Source: Glebionis coronaria (Eukaryota > Streptophyta > Magnoliopsida > Asterales > Asteraceae). From it: a stretch of 64,000 bases of DNA. The DNA is taken from contig CM046876.1 of NCBI GenBank assembly GCA_025667525.1, positions 28,235,224 through 28,299,223 on the forward strand, written 5' to 3'. Positions 32,498 to 42,498 of the stretch are shown here, one piece after another. The notes below the pieces were generated by a model. The model was not told where the DNA came from, ran no database searches, and saw nothing but the letters and a program-made list of their open reading frames with translations. A program made the translations under genes and the position numbers. Within the stretch, counting starts at the first letter, position 1. Every line of letters begins with the position of its first letter.

Positions 32498-35400
32498 TAA
32501 AACACCCCATTTTGGAAATGGAATATTACGCATAATCATGGTGTGTCATCAAAGCATACAAGGATAAATGTCTAAGCATTATTCAACCATAAAAGGGAAA
32601 TACCGGAATCAAACATCGGTAACCCCAAAGTAAAGCTCATCACACACAAACATAAATACTGAAAAAGGAAAGGACGAAACAATGTCCATAGCAACTGTAT
32701 CAAAGTAAAGGAAATGCATAAAGTAAAGAAAGGCAGTAAAGCTTCCAATCCATATGCACGTACGTTTGAGATCTACGAGTGTCCCTGAGTACCTGCCGTT
32801 TTGGGAACATGAAAAGGAAAACGGCTGAGCAAGACGCTCAGTGCACGGATGTACAATATAGCATGAAATAGGATAAACATGTAACATATAACAGCGGAAG
32901 ACTAAGTTCTGAGTAAACTGGTTAAGTATTAAGAAAACTGGTTTTATAGTTTGAAAAGCCTTATGTTTATCTTGTGAAAACTGTTTTAACATAAATATAC
33001 CATAGCCCATATAGGTCATGAAAAGGTCACGTGCATGAATACTTGGAGGGGTGACCTCATCATGCTGATTAGAGGGGATGCCTCAAATCAATATACTGGT
33101 TTGGGTAGGAGGGATCAACTCCTTGTGAAGGGTGCAAGGCACACACCACATTCACCATGATAAACTGAATAAAACATGTAACTAGGATGCACCCATACGC
33201 CCCACATGAAATAATATGGCCAAAACTGAAAAGGGACGCCACGAGCAATCACTCCGCCGTGGGGAAGTCATAACATTGGTGCCTCCAATGTTATGGTTAT
33301 GGTACCTCCATAACTAGGTGAAACTGGTCATGCTTGTATATGGCTATAGATTATGCTAATTAAACATAAGTAGTTCAAAACAATAAAATAAATGCTGGGG
33401 AAAACATTTGGCTGCATACGGGGAAATCCTAATAAGGAAAGAATGTCCATACTGAAAGGACGGGAATCCGTACCTCAAGTCCAGTGAATGAACGGAAGAA
33501 AGACTCCTACTTCTGGATCACTAACGCTACATGAATACACACGTGTATAAGTATCGATTCACTGATTACGTACTGGGTTTTATGTCTCATTTTAGCTTAC
33601 TTGGTATGTTTTAGGTCATGGTTCACTGTTTAGAGCCTTAAACTGTGTTTATCTTGTATTCTGATTAATCCGTTTAAGTATTACTGGTATTTCATGTATT
33701 ATTATACTTAGTGTGTAATAATAAGTAACTTTCCAAAAATAGCAGGTTTCCAAAAATAGAAAGTTTCCAAAAATAGAAAGTTTCCAAAAATAGAAAGTTA
33801 CCAAAAATAGAAAGTTTCCAAAAATAGAAAGTTTCCAGAAATAGAAAGTTTCCAAAAATAGAAAGTTTCCAAAAGTAGAAAGTTTCCTAAAATAGAATTT
33901 ACTGCTTAAAATAGATTAGTTTCTAAAAATAGAAAGTTTCCAAAAATAGATCAGCTGCCTTAATTAAATAAGTTTCCATATATAGAAGGTTTCCATAATT
34001 AGATTAGCTGCCTGAAATAGATAGATTTCCATATATAGAAGGTTTCCATAATTAGATTAGTTGCCTTATTTAATTAAGTTTCTATAAATAGAAGTTTCCA
34101 TATTTAGAATTAAGCTGGTTACATAAGCTAACATATAAGTCTAAGTGTTTATAAGCTTGTTTCTTAAGTCATATGATATAGTATATAGTTTAATTATTAT
34201 TTCATGTATTTTAATTAAACTATAGGTTAAGCATTTTAATTAAAGTATAACATGTTTTAATTAAAATGAAATGAAATACTTAGGTTAAAATAGTATTATT
34301 ATTATTAATAATATAACCTAAGTCATGTCTAAATTAATTAATTATAGGCATGTTTTAAATAATTAATTAATTATAACTTATAACATAAAATACTTAGGTT
34401 AAATTAATATCATGCTAAATTAATAATTAGAATAACCTAAGTCATGGTTTAATTAATATCTCATGTTATTAATTAATTTATATCCTAAGTTCATGATTCA
34501 TAACAATTAACATGTAACATAGATCATGATTTAACCAACGAACCATGAATCGGGCATGAACTCGACACCGTACCCCGAGCCAAACTCGGGGCACGTGTGC
34601 CCCCTTGCTGCCGTGGGTCCCACATGAGCCAACCAAGACCTAAAATGGTCTTGGTGGTGGCGGCAATAAGCAAACCAAACCCCCCTCGGGTTTGTTTTGC
34701 TAGGCGGCTAAAAACAAACACCCCTTTTAAATCATTCTTTGATTTTAATTAATTCCAAAACATGTTAGATCAATGTTTAATTATCATGTTTAAATAAGAA
34801 AAACAATAACATATTCATGAACATAAACAAAGATTCAAAAGAATTAAAAAGAAGGGTTTAAAAAGGTATACCACTATGTAGCTTGGAAAAGGATGAACAA
34901 ACACTGATTATAGCAATAGTTTTTAAGATCAAAATCAACCAATCACCCTCCTATGGTGATGTTAAGGTGGCGGCACAAAGAGAGAACAAAGAGGAGGAGA
35001 GAAAACTCTTTTAGGGTTTTTGTGATTATTTCTTGAAAGTGAAAAAAGAAAACTAGTTTTACTCTTTACCCCCCTTTACTTGTAAAAGTCCATGGGCTAA
35101 GCCCTCCTTGGTATATGTGCCGTGGGTATGGGGGCCCCACATGGGGTACCCGTACCTTTCTCGTGTCCCGATGTTTCGTGTTCGTTCGTGGTTAAACGTG
35201 CTCGTGTTTAAAGTGTTTCTGTTTATTTTATCATGTCGTTTATCGTAATCTTAACGCGCGTAACTATATTATATGTATTTACGTAATTATTCTAGTTCGT
35301 ATTTCAAATGGTGATCATGATTTAGTTATGTTCACGTGACATATTTATTAACTGTTTATCATGAGTTCGTACGTAATCGATACTTGTCATGTCATACACG

Positions 35401-35517
35401 TATGCACTTGCTTGATTATTAGCACATGAATGTGATCAATACTAAATGAGGTAAGTTTTAATCTAGGACGTACGATCTTAAGGGCACTATTCATGGTAAA
35501 AGCATGCGGGTTTTACA
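32498..35517 (-). repeat. GypB 5' LTR
   Basis: 3020 bp, same length as 24132-27151. The outer end begins TAAAACACCCC where the partner has TGTAACACCCC, so the terminal TG has been lost. The right end GGGTTTTACA is followed by the target duplication CAAAA. Confidence 0.95.
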
Positions 35518-35884
35518 CAAAAGGTGCACATTTGATACTCGCATGCCAACTGTTGTTGTAAGCAAACTCAACCAAGCAGATGTAGTCATCCCAATTCCCT
35601 ATCCATTCTAACGCACAAGCACACAATATGTCTTCTAAGGTCTGAATAGTACGCTCTGACTGACCGTCGGTCTGAGGATGAAAGGGTGTGCTAAGCCTAA
35701 GTCTGGTGCCCCAAGCTTTCTTCAAGCCTCTTCAAAATTTAGACGTGAATCGCGGATAATCCTTGCTGAAATATTTCTACCAATTTGCTAACTGGATAAT
35801 CCTTGCGAATTGGAAGGAAATGAGCGGACTTGGTTAAACGATCGACAACGACCCATATAGCATCATGCTTCGTCTGAGTCTGCG
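35518..35884 (-). pseudogene. pol: GypA integrase middle fragment between two insertions
   Basis: Contains the integrase block with FHPQTDGQSERTIQTLED (third acidic residue) and NWDDYICLVEFAYNNSWH in ORF 35513-35725, then frame-shifted sequence of the WKGLQK and RLTKSAHF region up to 35884. The left edge is the CAAAA duplication from GypB, the right edge the CTGCG duplication from SoloC. The sequence joins 24131 on one side and 51376 on the other. Confidence 0.88.
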
Positions 35885-37588
35885 TGTAACACCCTCATTT
35901 TACCTTTACGCAGCGGAACATTGATCTGGGATATTACTTTATAGAACACAAGACGTAATAATAGAAAACAACTCAAAAGAGTGATGAAATCAACTTTCTT
36001 TATATTTCATTGAAAAATAAAAGTTTTACAATATAAGGTTCCCAAAATCTATATCAATAATTTCAAGCTTGTGCCTCTTCAGGCCATCCTTATGCTGCTC
36101 CATGCTATCAGTCACAATTTCCTGAAATATATGCTTACAAGTCAACACAAAGCTTGAGTGAATTCATAGGTTTGTAATAATAGTTTTGAATACATGTTTA
36201 CTAATGAAATAATAATTTTATTTCACTAAATTCATGACATCTAAACTAACGGAATTCACTGAAGTGACCGTCATGACAGGATCTCATGACAAGTAACCTA
36301 CATGTCCTAGGTTACCCATTAATCCTAATAAAGTATGCTCGATTACCCCGTGTATAGGTAACACAAACAGGATTCGTTAAAGCCAATAGATCTATTTACC
36401 CCATTAGCGCAAACAGATGTGTTTAATGATTTATGAATTTTGGGAAACAAGTAATAGTTTGCATATATCCCCCTCACGGGTTTTCAAATCATTTATAAAG
36501 CATTTAAAAGTGAGGTTATGAACTCACCTGACATCCATAGAGTCTGAGTTATATCAGATATATTTCATTCAACTTGGTCATACAAACCACAACTTGGTCT
36601 CACACAAACCTGGATTAACACATTGTGTATAGTATCAAGTCTTTTATTTTTAGTTCAATATTATTAAGTATTAGTTATGTATTCTATAATTAATATTTGG
36701 TTGTAAATATAGCATAATTGTTCGGGCCATCATACTCAGAAGCCATTCACTAAACGTTTGAGGAGCGAGGGCACTTTAAATCGTTAACCGAACCACTCAG
36801 TCAGAACGTAATATCAAGATGGAACATCTTTGTACAAAGCTCCCTGCTATCATGATACTTCCATTACTTCCTCATATTTATAATAAATCTTCTTTAGTTT
36901 AAAAATTGGCAAAAATAGCCCTTTTTGTTATACTTTGGTATAATTACATTTTTAACCCCTAAAGTATATAGTTTTATTATTTACAATTTAAACCCTCAAT
37001 ATTTACCTTTAGGGCCTCAAACTTTCAAATATTTATTCTTACATATTTAGCTTTCAGAAAATGACACTTTTGACCCAAAATGTTAAATAGTTTTAAAAAT
37101 GATAGTTTTAGTTCCTATACTTGTAAACATCACACAACAACCTAAAAAATGGACCAAATGATCTAGGATTTTAAAACAAAGTTTCAAAACATATTTATAA
37201 TCATAATAAAAACATTTCTCCAGAACTATAGCTTTTGAAACGGGTTTTGCTTATTATTTCATGTAAATTACAAAACTAGGGTTTTAAGACATCTTTAACT
37301 TATAACTTTCATTTTAAATGATAAAATGCTCTAATTTCTTTTAGATTATCTTTCTAACATCTTATTAACAGTATAAAAACTTTAAGAAAGTATTATAACA
37401 AGATCAAAGCATAGCTAACAAAGTGATTACCTAGGTAGCTCCAAAATGGCTCCTAATAGGGTATATGGACTATATCTTCCTCATAACTCTTCAAGAAATC
37501 CTAGAACTTCTTCCAAATATTTCTACTGATCTTAGGGACTTCTTAGAGCTTCCATGGTGGTATAAGAACAGAATGTATAGGTGTAGAA

Positions 37589-38114
37589 TGTTGATCCCAA
37601 ACTTAGATCGATTAGCTTTGTGTATACGAGATTAGATCAAGTATAACAAGTAGAGAAACCTTTGTTATATGCTTTGTGAATCTAAGTGTTATGCGGAATT
37701 TAACACTTAAACAAGAACACAAGATGTAAACAAAACTTTCACTTTGATTATGAATGTCGAACTTGCTTACAATGAAAGATGTTTACGAATGAAAACTTAT
37801 ATAAAACTTGATACTAAACATTAACCTAAAGGCCTTCTTTTATAGACTAAGAAGCCTTGTACAATAAGCTACGTATCAACTATTCTAGGTAAAGATAAAC
37901 ATAGAAAATACATTGTCGTTTCTATCCTTACTAGAAGTATTCTAGAATATAATAAACGTGTAGCTTATATCTTCCATCAGTGCTTGTCTTCAATCTATCA
38001 ACGCTTGACTTTAACTTGTCAACGCTTGGGCTGTCAGCGCTTGCTTTGTTCCTGTCAACGCTTGTTTTGTTCTTGTCAGTGCTCAAGTGATCTGGCCTTA
38101 ATTTATTCCCAACA
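37589..38114 (-). repeat. Cop3 3' LTR
   Basis: 526 bp, TGTTGATCCC...TTCCCAACA. Differs from the 5' LTR at three positions by eye. Carries a TATAAAAG box on the minus strand (near 37837-37844) and, near the start of U3, six YRTCARCG motifs. Confidence 0.96.
37974..38085 (-). repeat. Cop3 motif cluster in the 3' LTR (6 copies)
   Basis: TCA of the motif at 37977, 37998, 38019, 38034, 38055 and 38076, spacing 21, 21, 15, 21, 21. The unit resembles YTGTCAACGCTTGTTTTGTTC. The same cluster is in the 5' LTR at 49453-49563. Confidence 0.92.
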
Positions 38115-38125
38115 ATCCTCCCCTA
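38115..38125 (-). other. Cop3 polypurine tract
   Basis: ATCCTCCCCTA on the plus strand directly inside the 3' LTR, purine-rich on the sense strand. Confidence 0.9.
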
Positions 38126-38184
38126 AACTTGATATCCACTCTTATGATCAAGTTTCTGAATAAGCATTAAGAACTTGGAGGAGT

Positions 38185-41100
38185 CTAACAAACCTTCTCA
38201 TATTGGTAATAAATAAATCTGATCAAATTCTTTGCCACGTCACTTGTATAATCTATCTCCAGCTGGGTGTCCTTCATCTTTTCCAAAACATCCTTGGATA
38301 TGAAATACTGAGCATCCACAAGTAGATACTCAGCAAACTTTGTAGAACTCAAATGGTATACACCAGCAGCTGAATATAATCTCCATTGAAGACCACTGAG
38401 GTCATCTTCAAGATCCTTCCATATTTCAGGATCTTCCTCATTTGTCCCACACATTCTTTTGAATGTGGTCCAAAGTTTTATTCCATTAGCTGAAGTTGGT
38501 GCTTCAGCCTCATACTTGGTCTCCAGTAACCTCCAAAGGTCCACCAAGTCTTCTCTATCACAACTTGCAAATAAAGATATGAGAGTGGTAAAAGTGTGTA
38601 CCTCCTTGCCAAATCTGCCAATCTTCCAGAATCCACATTCATCCTCATCATAACTCACAATTGGATTCCTGGAATCTAATGGTAACACCTGCACCATATC
38701 TGAAGCTTCTAATGGGGAGAGCTTGAGGCTCTTTCTAATAACTGCTTCACTTGGATATAGTGGATTCATATCTTTTGGAAACTCAAGTGTAAATCCCTTC
38801 TTTACTGGCCTGTGAACTATCATATCTTTCTTGATTTCCATCTCTTCTGCAAGTTGCTCCTTTCTTTCATCTGAAAGAAGTCTGAGAGTGTTTTCTTCCT
38901 GCACTCTCACCCAAATAGGATAAGCCCTATGTTCCAACTCATCAAATGTCAAAGCCTTCAACTTCTGATGTGTCCATCCAACTCCATGACATCTGAGCAA
39001 CATAAAGTAGAGCTCCCTTCTATCCCTTTTCAACTCAGAGAGAATATTGCTTGCCTTGTGCTTCAAAATCACCTTACAATCCTTCTGAACTCTAAGAAGA
39101 AGCTCCAAACCCCATATTTGATCTGAAATGGTCAAGTCTGGATTATCCATGCAGCTTTCTTCCCAATAATTGTACATCTGAACCACCTCTGGCATGTCAA
39201 AATCAACCTGCAATTTTAAATCTCTCAACTTTTCCCTGGCAAGCTCATCACCATACTCAAGCCTTTCTGGTTCTATAATCATCACACTTGAGTCTGAGCT
39301 AGCTCCATCACTTTCTTCTTCAGAAGTCACAACAAATGCTGACTTTTCCTTTTCACCTTGTTCCATCATTTGTTCAGCCAATCTTCTATCAAATTCAACT
39401 TGGGCTGCATCCTTTGGAACAATTTCTTCTACCAATTTACCCTTACCCTTATCTGATGGTGCAATGGTTGGTAAGGTAGATGGTAATACCTGAGTAGAAA
39501 CTTCTTTGATGATAGATGATGACTGGAATACATCACCTTCATGTGCAGGTCTGTCAACGCCCAAATTTCCTCTATCAGCACCCAAAATACTTCTATCAGC
39601 GTCCAAATTTGTCTTGTCAACGCCCAAGTACTTTCCCTCAGCGCCTTGTGTAACCTCTCTCAACATAGCTGTAAATGATAAATTTAGATTGGTTGGAGAG
39701 ATTAAGGACGTATCAAAACCTGTTTGTTCCTTCAAAGTTGTAAGGGCTTTAGCAACATCCATTGATTGACCATCTTGGCTGCCCTTATCACTCAGATTTC
39801 TTTGATCTTCCTCCCCTTTGGAAGACTCCTCCATACCCCTCCTAGCATGATCACTCTCCAAAACAACAATCCTCTCCCTCAATTGCTTGAGTTCAAGGCC
39901 TTGTGAGCTGACAATTTGTACTAAGTCTGCATTTTGCTTTTGCAAGCTAATGCAGACTACCGTCAATTCCAAAAGAGTCATTGGTTCCAGACTGCCCTCT
40001 TCTGAAATGGGGATTTGACCTCCCAAGTCAGGTTCATTAGGCAAGGATGAGGACTTAATGATGGTGGGACTGCCTTGGCCAGCATCTAAGCCAGAACCAA
40101 TAGTCCCAGCCTCATCCAGGTCACCAGCCACACTTGTTGTGGTGGTTCTCTCTGCTTCATGGCTAGGACCACCAGAGGAGAACACTCCAGTAGTCCTTTG
40201 GCGTTCTATCAACCTATATTCAGGTGGTGTGGAAGATGGTGTGGAATAATGGGTAGATGTGGGTTGGTTAAGGGGTGTTTGGGATTGTGATGGTTGTGTA
40301 TCAGCGTTGGAAATAGACACATCAACGCCAACATTTGATGTGTCAGCGTCAAAGGGTTCTTGGTCAATTTGCATTTGTTCAGGTGAGGGTAAAGGTTCAG
40401 GAATGGGTTCAAGTTGTGGTTGAGGGTTAATTTGAGGTTGAGGGTCTGGTTGGGGTTGTGCTGCTGCAATAACAGCAAGCATGGCTGGGGTTAAAGGTAA
40501 GTCTCTAAGAGGTGGTGAATTCATCTTTGTAAAAATAGCTTTCTTTTGTTCAGGGATCTTATAAAAATCATTGTGATCCCTTGAACAATAACCTTGATCA
40601 TCAAAAATCATTTGCAGAAAACGGGGATAAGCTAAAGTCATTTTTGTCCCCTTGTTTTTACACATCCCTTCAAAAATCATTTTAGAATAGTTATATTTTT
40701 GCCCTGTTGCAATGCACACAATAGCACTGGCAATGGATCTATTGATCTCATTGTGTGCAGTACATTTGGGACTCAAACATTGAAGGAGAATGTGGATGAG
40801 GTACTTCCAGGCTGGGGGAAATTCCTGCTTATGATACTTATTAAGAGTACCTTCATCAGGAATAGGATATCCCAAAGCCCTAAGCCCTTGTTCTATTTCA
40901 TTTATGGGAAGGATGGCTATACCATCAGCATCATCAAGATGCAAGGCCTGGTGTACCAAGGCCTCAGTAACCACCCAAGATCTCCCATGAACAATAGAAG
41001 TCAATGTGGTCACTCCATTAACCGTTGAGGAACTAACAGTGTTCCAAAACTTGTTAATGTGTGTGACTGGAATGAGTGGTGCATGAGAAAGAGCATACCT

Positions 41101-41238
41101 TAGAGGATATGCGTTCAAATACGCCACCATTTGTGTGTATTGAGGAAACAAATCATTATCAGCAACAAGATAAGCAATCATGTTGTGTTGAGACTTGAAC
41201 CCCAAATCTAATTCTCCTGAGTTAAACTTTGGTGCCAT
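38185..41238 (-). CDS. Extra 1017-codon ORF between pol and the 3' LTR of Cop3
   Basis: Intact ORF in the position of the env-like gene of some Sireviruses. Residues 1-225 form a globular-looking domain (HNMIAYL, LRYALSHAPLIP, LHLDDADGI, WKYLIHILLQCLSPK, AYPRFLQ). Residues about 260-650 are P/Q/S/T- and acid-rich, include a short coiled-coil-like stretch near 440-470, and contain 7-residue repeats with ADR/VDR/ADT (about 298-313 and 534-563) encoded by the 21-bp motif. Residues 680-1017 form a second domain (FASCDREDLVDLWRLL, WRLYSAAGVYHLSS). I recall both end domains from Asteraceae retroelement proteins with inconsistent names. No signal peptide or membrane segment is visible, so an envelope role is doubtful. 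Function unknown. Confidence 0.88.
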   Translation of the reverse strand: MAPKFNSGELDLGFKSQHNMIAYLVADNDLFPQYTQMVAYLNAYPLRYALSHAPLIPVTHINKFWNTVSSSTVNGVTTLTSIVHGRSWVVTEALVHQALHLDDADGIAILPINEIEQGLRALGYPIPDEGTLNKYHKQEFPPAWKYLIHILLQCLSPKCTAHNEINRSIASAIVCIATGQKYNYSKMIFEGMCKNKGTKMTLAYPRFLQMIFDDQGYCSRDHNDFYKIPEQKKAIFTKMNSPPLRDLPLTPAMLAVIAAAQPQPDPQPQINPQPQLEPIPEPLPSPEQMQIDQEPFDADTSNVGVDVSISNADTQPSQSQTPLNQPTSTHYSTPSSTPPEYRLIERQRTTGVFSSGGPSHEAERTTTTSVAGDLDEAGTIGSGLDAGQGSPTIIKSSSLPNEPDLGGQIPISEEGSLEPMTLLELTVVCISLQKQNADLVQIVSSQGLELKQLRERIVVLESDHARRGMEESSKGEEDQRNLSDKGSQDGQSMDVAKALTTLKEQTGFDTSLISPTNLNLSFTAMLREVTQGAEGKYLGVDKTNLDADRSILGADRGNLGVDRPAHEGDVFQSSSIIKEVSTQVLPSTLPTIAPSDKGKGKLVEEIVPKDAAQVEFDRRLAEQMMEQGEKEKSAFVVTSEEESDGASSDSSVMIIEPERLEYGDELAREKLRDLKLQVDFDMPEVVQMYNYWEESCMDNPDLTISDQIWGLELLLRVQKDCKVILKHKASNILSELKRDRRELYFMLLRCHGVGWTHQKLKALTFDELEHRAYPIWVRVQEENTLRLLSDERKEQLAEEMEIKKDMIVHRPVKKGFTLEFPKDMNPLYPSEAVIRKSLKLSPLEASDMVQVLPLDSRNPIVSYDEDECGFWKIGRFGKEVHTFTTLISLFASCDREDLVDLWRLLETKYEAEAPTSANGIKLWTTFKRMCGTNEEDPEIWKDLEDDLSGLQWRLYSAAGVYHLSSTKFAEYLLVDAQYFISKDVLEKMKDTQLEIDYTSDVAKNLIRFIYYQYEKVC
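39551..39645 (-). repeat. Cop3 motif cluster in the extra ORF (5 copies)
   Basis: Motif TCA at 39554, 39575, 39596, 39617 and 39638: four exact 21-bp steps. Encodes the seven-residue GVDRxNLxADR-type repeat. Confidence 0.93.
40298..40350 (-). repeat. Cop3 motif cluster in the extra ORF (3 copies)
   Basis: Motif TCA at 40301, 40322 and 40343, two exact 21-bp steps. Encodes a DADTSNV-GVDVSIS-NADT repeat. Confidence 0.9.
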
Positions 41239-41515
41239 TGATGAAAGCTGTTAATTTGAAGTGTAGTAGATGAAGGGTGATAAGAGAAAAGTGTTAGACA
41301 AGAATTATAGATACCCTGTTTAAAAATAGGAGCCAAATTTATAGGAGATAAAGAATGCATGTGATTGGCCCAAAAATAGGCAAAGATTTTCAAAAACTAA
41401 TCATGAAAATATTGAAAAAGTTATAAGTTATCTCATGCATTTAATGAAAGTAAGAACTCCTAAAATTACGGCTTGAAAATATGTCAAAAAGTAACAACTG
41501 GGTAGGTCCCATTGA

Positions 41516-41640
41516 GTGTCAACGGTCAAAAATAACCTATCAACGCCCAACGGCTATAATATTGTCAACGTTCGCCTAAAGCCATGTCAGCGTCCAATGT
41601 GGTCTCAACAACGCTTGGAAAAATCTTGTCAGCGTCCAAA
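41516..41640 (-). repeat. Cop3 motif cluster in untranslated DNA (6 copies)
   Basis: Motif start at 41519, 41540, 41565, 41587, 41608 and 41629: spacing 21, 25, 22, 21, 21. There is no coding constraint here, yet the motif and step are kept. Confidence 0.9.
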
Positions 41641-42282
41641 AATAAAATTGTTTTAAAAAGTGAAAAATGACCTTAACAAGTAATTTATCCTAGAGAAAAT
41701 AACCAAAAGCTGATAATTATTATAGGGCGGCAAGCACTGTCCAGTTATGCACACTTGCATAAGCAAGATAGACATAACAGTCCTCTAGTGTCCCTTGCTA
41801 ACCAAAATTCTTAACAACCAAGTTACCTTATAAAATCCTTGTTACTCCCAGGTAAATCCCATCTAAAATCATTCCCAAGTCTCCCAACAGACCACAACCA
41901 ATTCTAGGCCAAAAAATGTCTTGGCAGCATGCAAAGTTGATATACTATGCATGCTACAGTGCCTCATGGTTTAGTAAAACTAACCCATACTCACCTGTGG
42001 ACACAATCTAGAATTGTGATAAGAGTATCATATGGATACCCAAAAATCCTAAAGGTTCCTAAAACCTCCCCTTAAACGATGATACAAAAAGTTTGCTAAA
42101 ATCATGCATGAACATAAAAAATATTTTATGTCAAGATAGGAATGAAACATTCCAACCATCATCCATAAATAAAAACTTGTCCAAATGCTACTTCATTGAT
42201 CCATAAGCAACTCTGTATCCAATGGTATACTGCTAACACCATCTGCACATTTAAATTGAAAACCACAAAACTAACATTGTTG

Positions 42283-42405
42283 TTGACAACGCCCCGATAA
42301 CACATAACAGCGTTGAAGGAAGCTTTGTCAGCGTTAGACAATTATATTGTTGACAACGTTGTAAAAACACTTATCAGTGTTCAAACAACCTTTGTCAGTG
42401 TTAGA
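42283..42405 (-). repeat. Cop3 motif cluster in untranslated DNA (6 copies)
   Basis: Motif start at 42286, 42307, 42328, 42353, 42374 and 42395: spacing 21, 21, 25, 21, 21. Two copies have ACA in place of TCA and two have CAGTG. Confidence 0.9.
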
Positions 42406-42498
42406 AAAATATAGTGGAAAATCTAAATCATCAATAAGACCAATAATAATAATGCATCATCCAGTACATACTTTTACAAAAAGAATCCAAAACACATA

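Larger units (their letters stand above)
24132..35517 (-). mobile_element. GypB, full-length Tekay/Del-like chromovirus, TSD CAAAA
   Basis: Complete minus-strand gypsy element of 11386 bp with two LTRs of exactly 3020 bp (24132-27151 and 32498-35517), primer site 32481-32493, PPT 27152-27164 and gag-pol 32059-27229. The target duplication CAAAA is at 24127-24131 and 35518-35522. I count about 25-30 single-base LTR differences and no clear indel, so it is recent. Coding order is Gag, protease, RT, RNase H, integrase, chromodomain. Two one-base frame breaks in pol (near 28690 and 28040) and three intron-like gaps in gag. Confidence 0.93.
41239..42498 (-). other. Cop3 untranslated spacer between pol and the extra ORF
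   Basis: 1.26 kb without a convincing ORF. It holds two six-copy motif clusters (41516-41640 and 42283-42405). No promoter or splice site for the downstream ORF stands out by eye, so how that ORF is expressed is open: a spliced subgenomic RNA or an internal promoter are both possible. Confidence 0.65.

Noticed and set aside
38185..41238. Calling the extra ORF an envelope gene
   Set aside because: Only its position fits. No signal peptide, membrane span or fusion-like segment is visible, so I left the function open.
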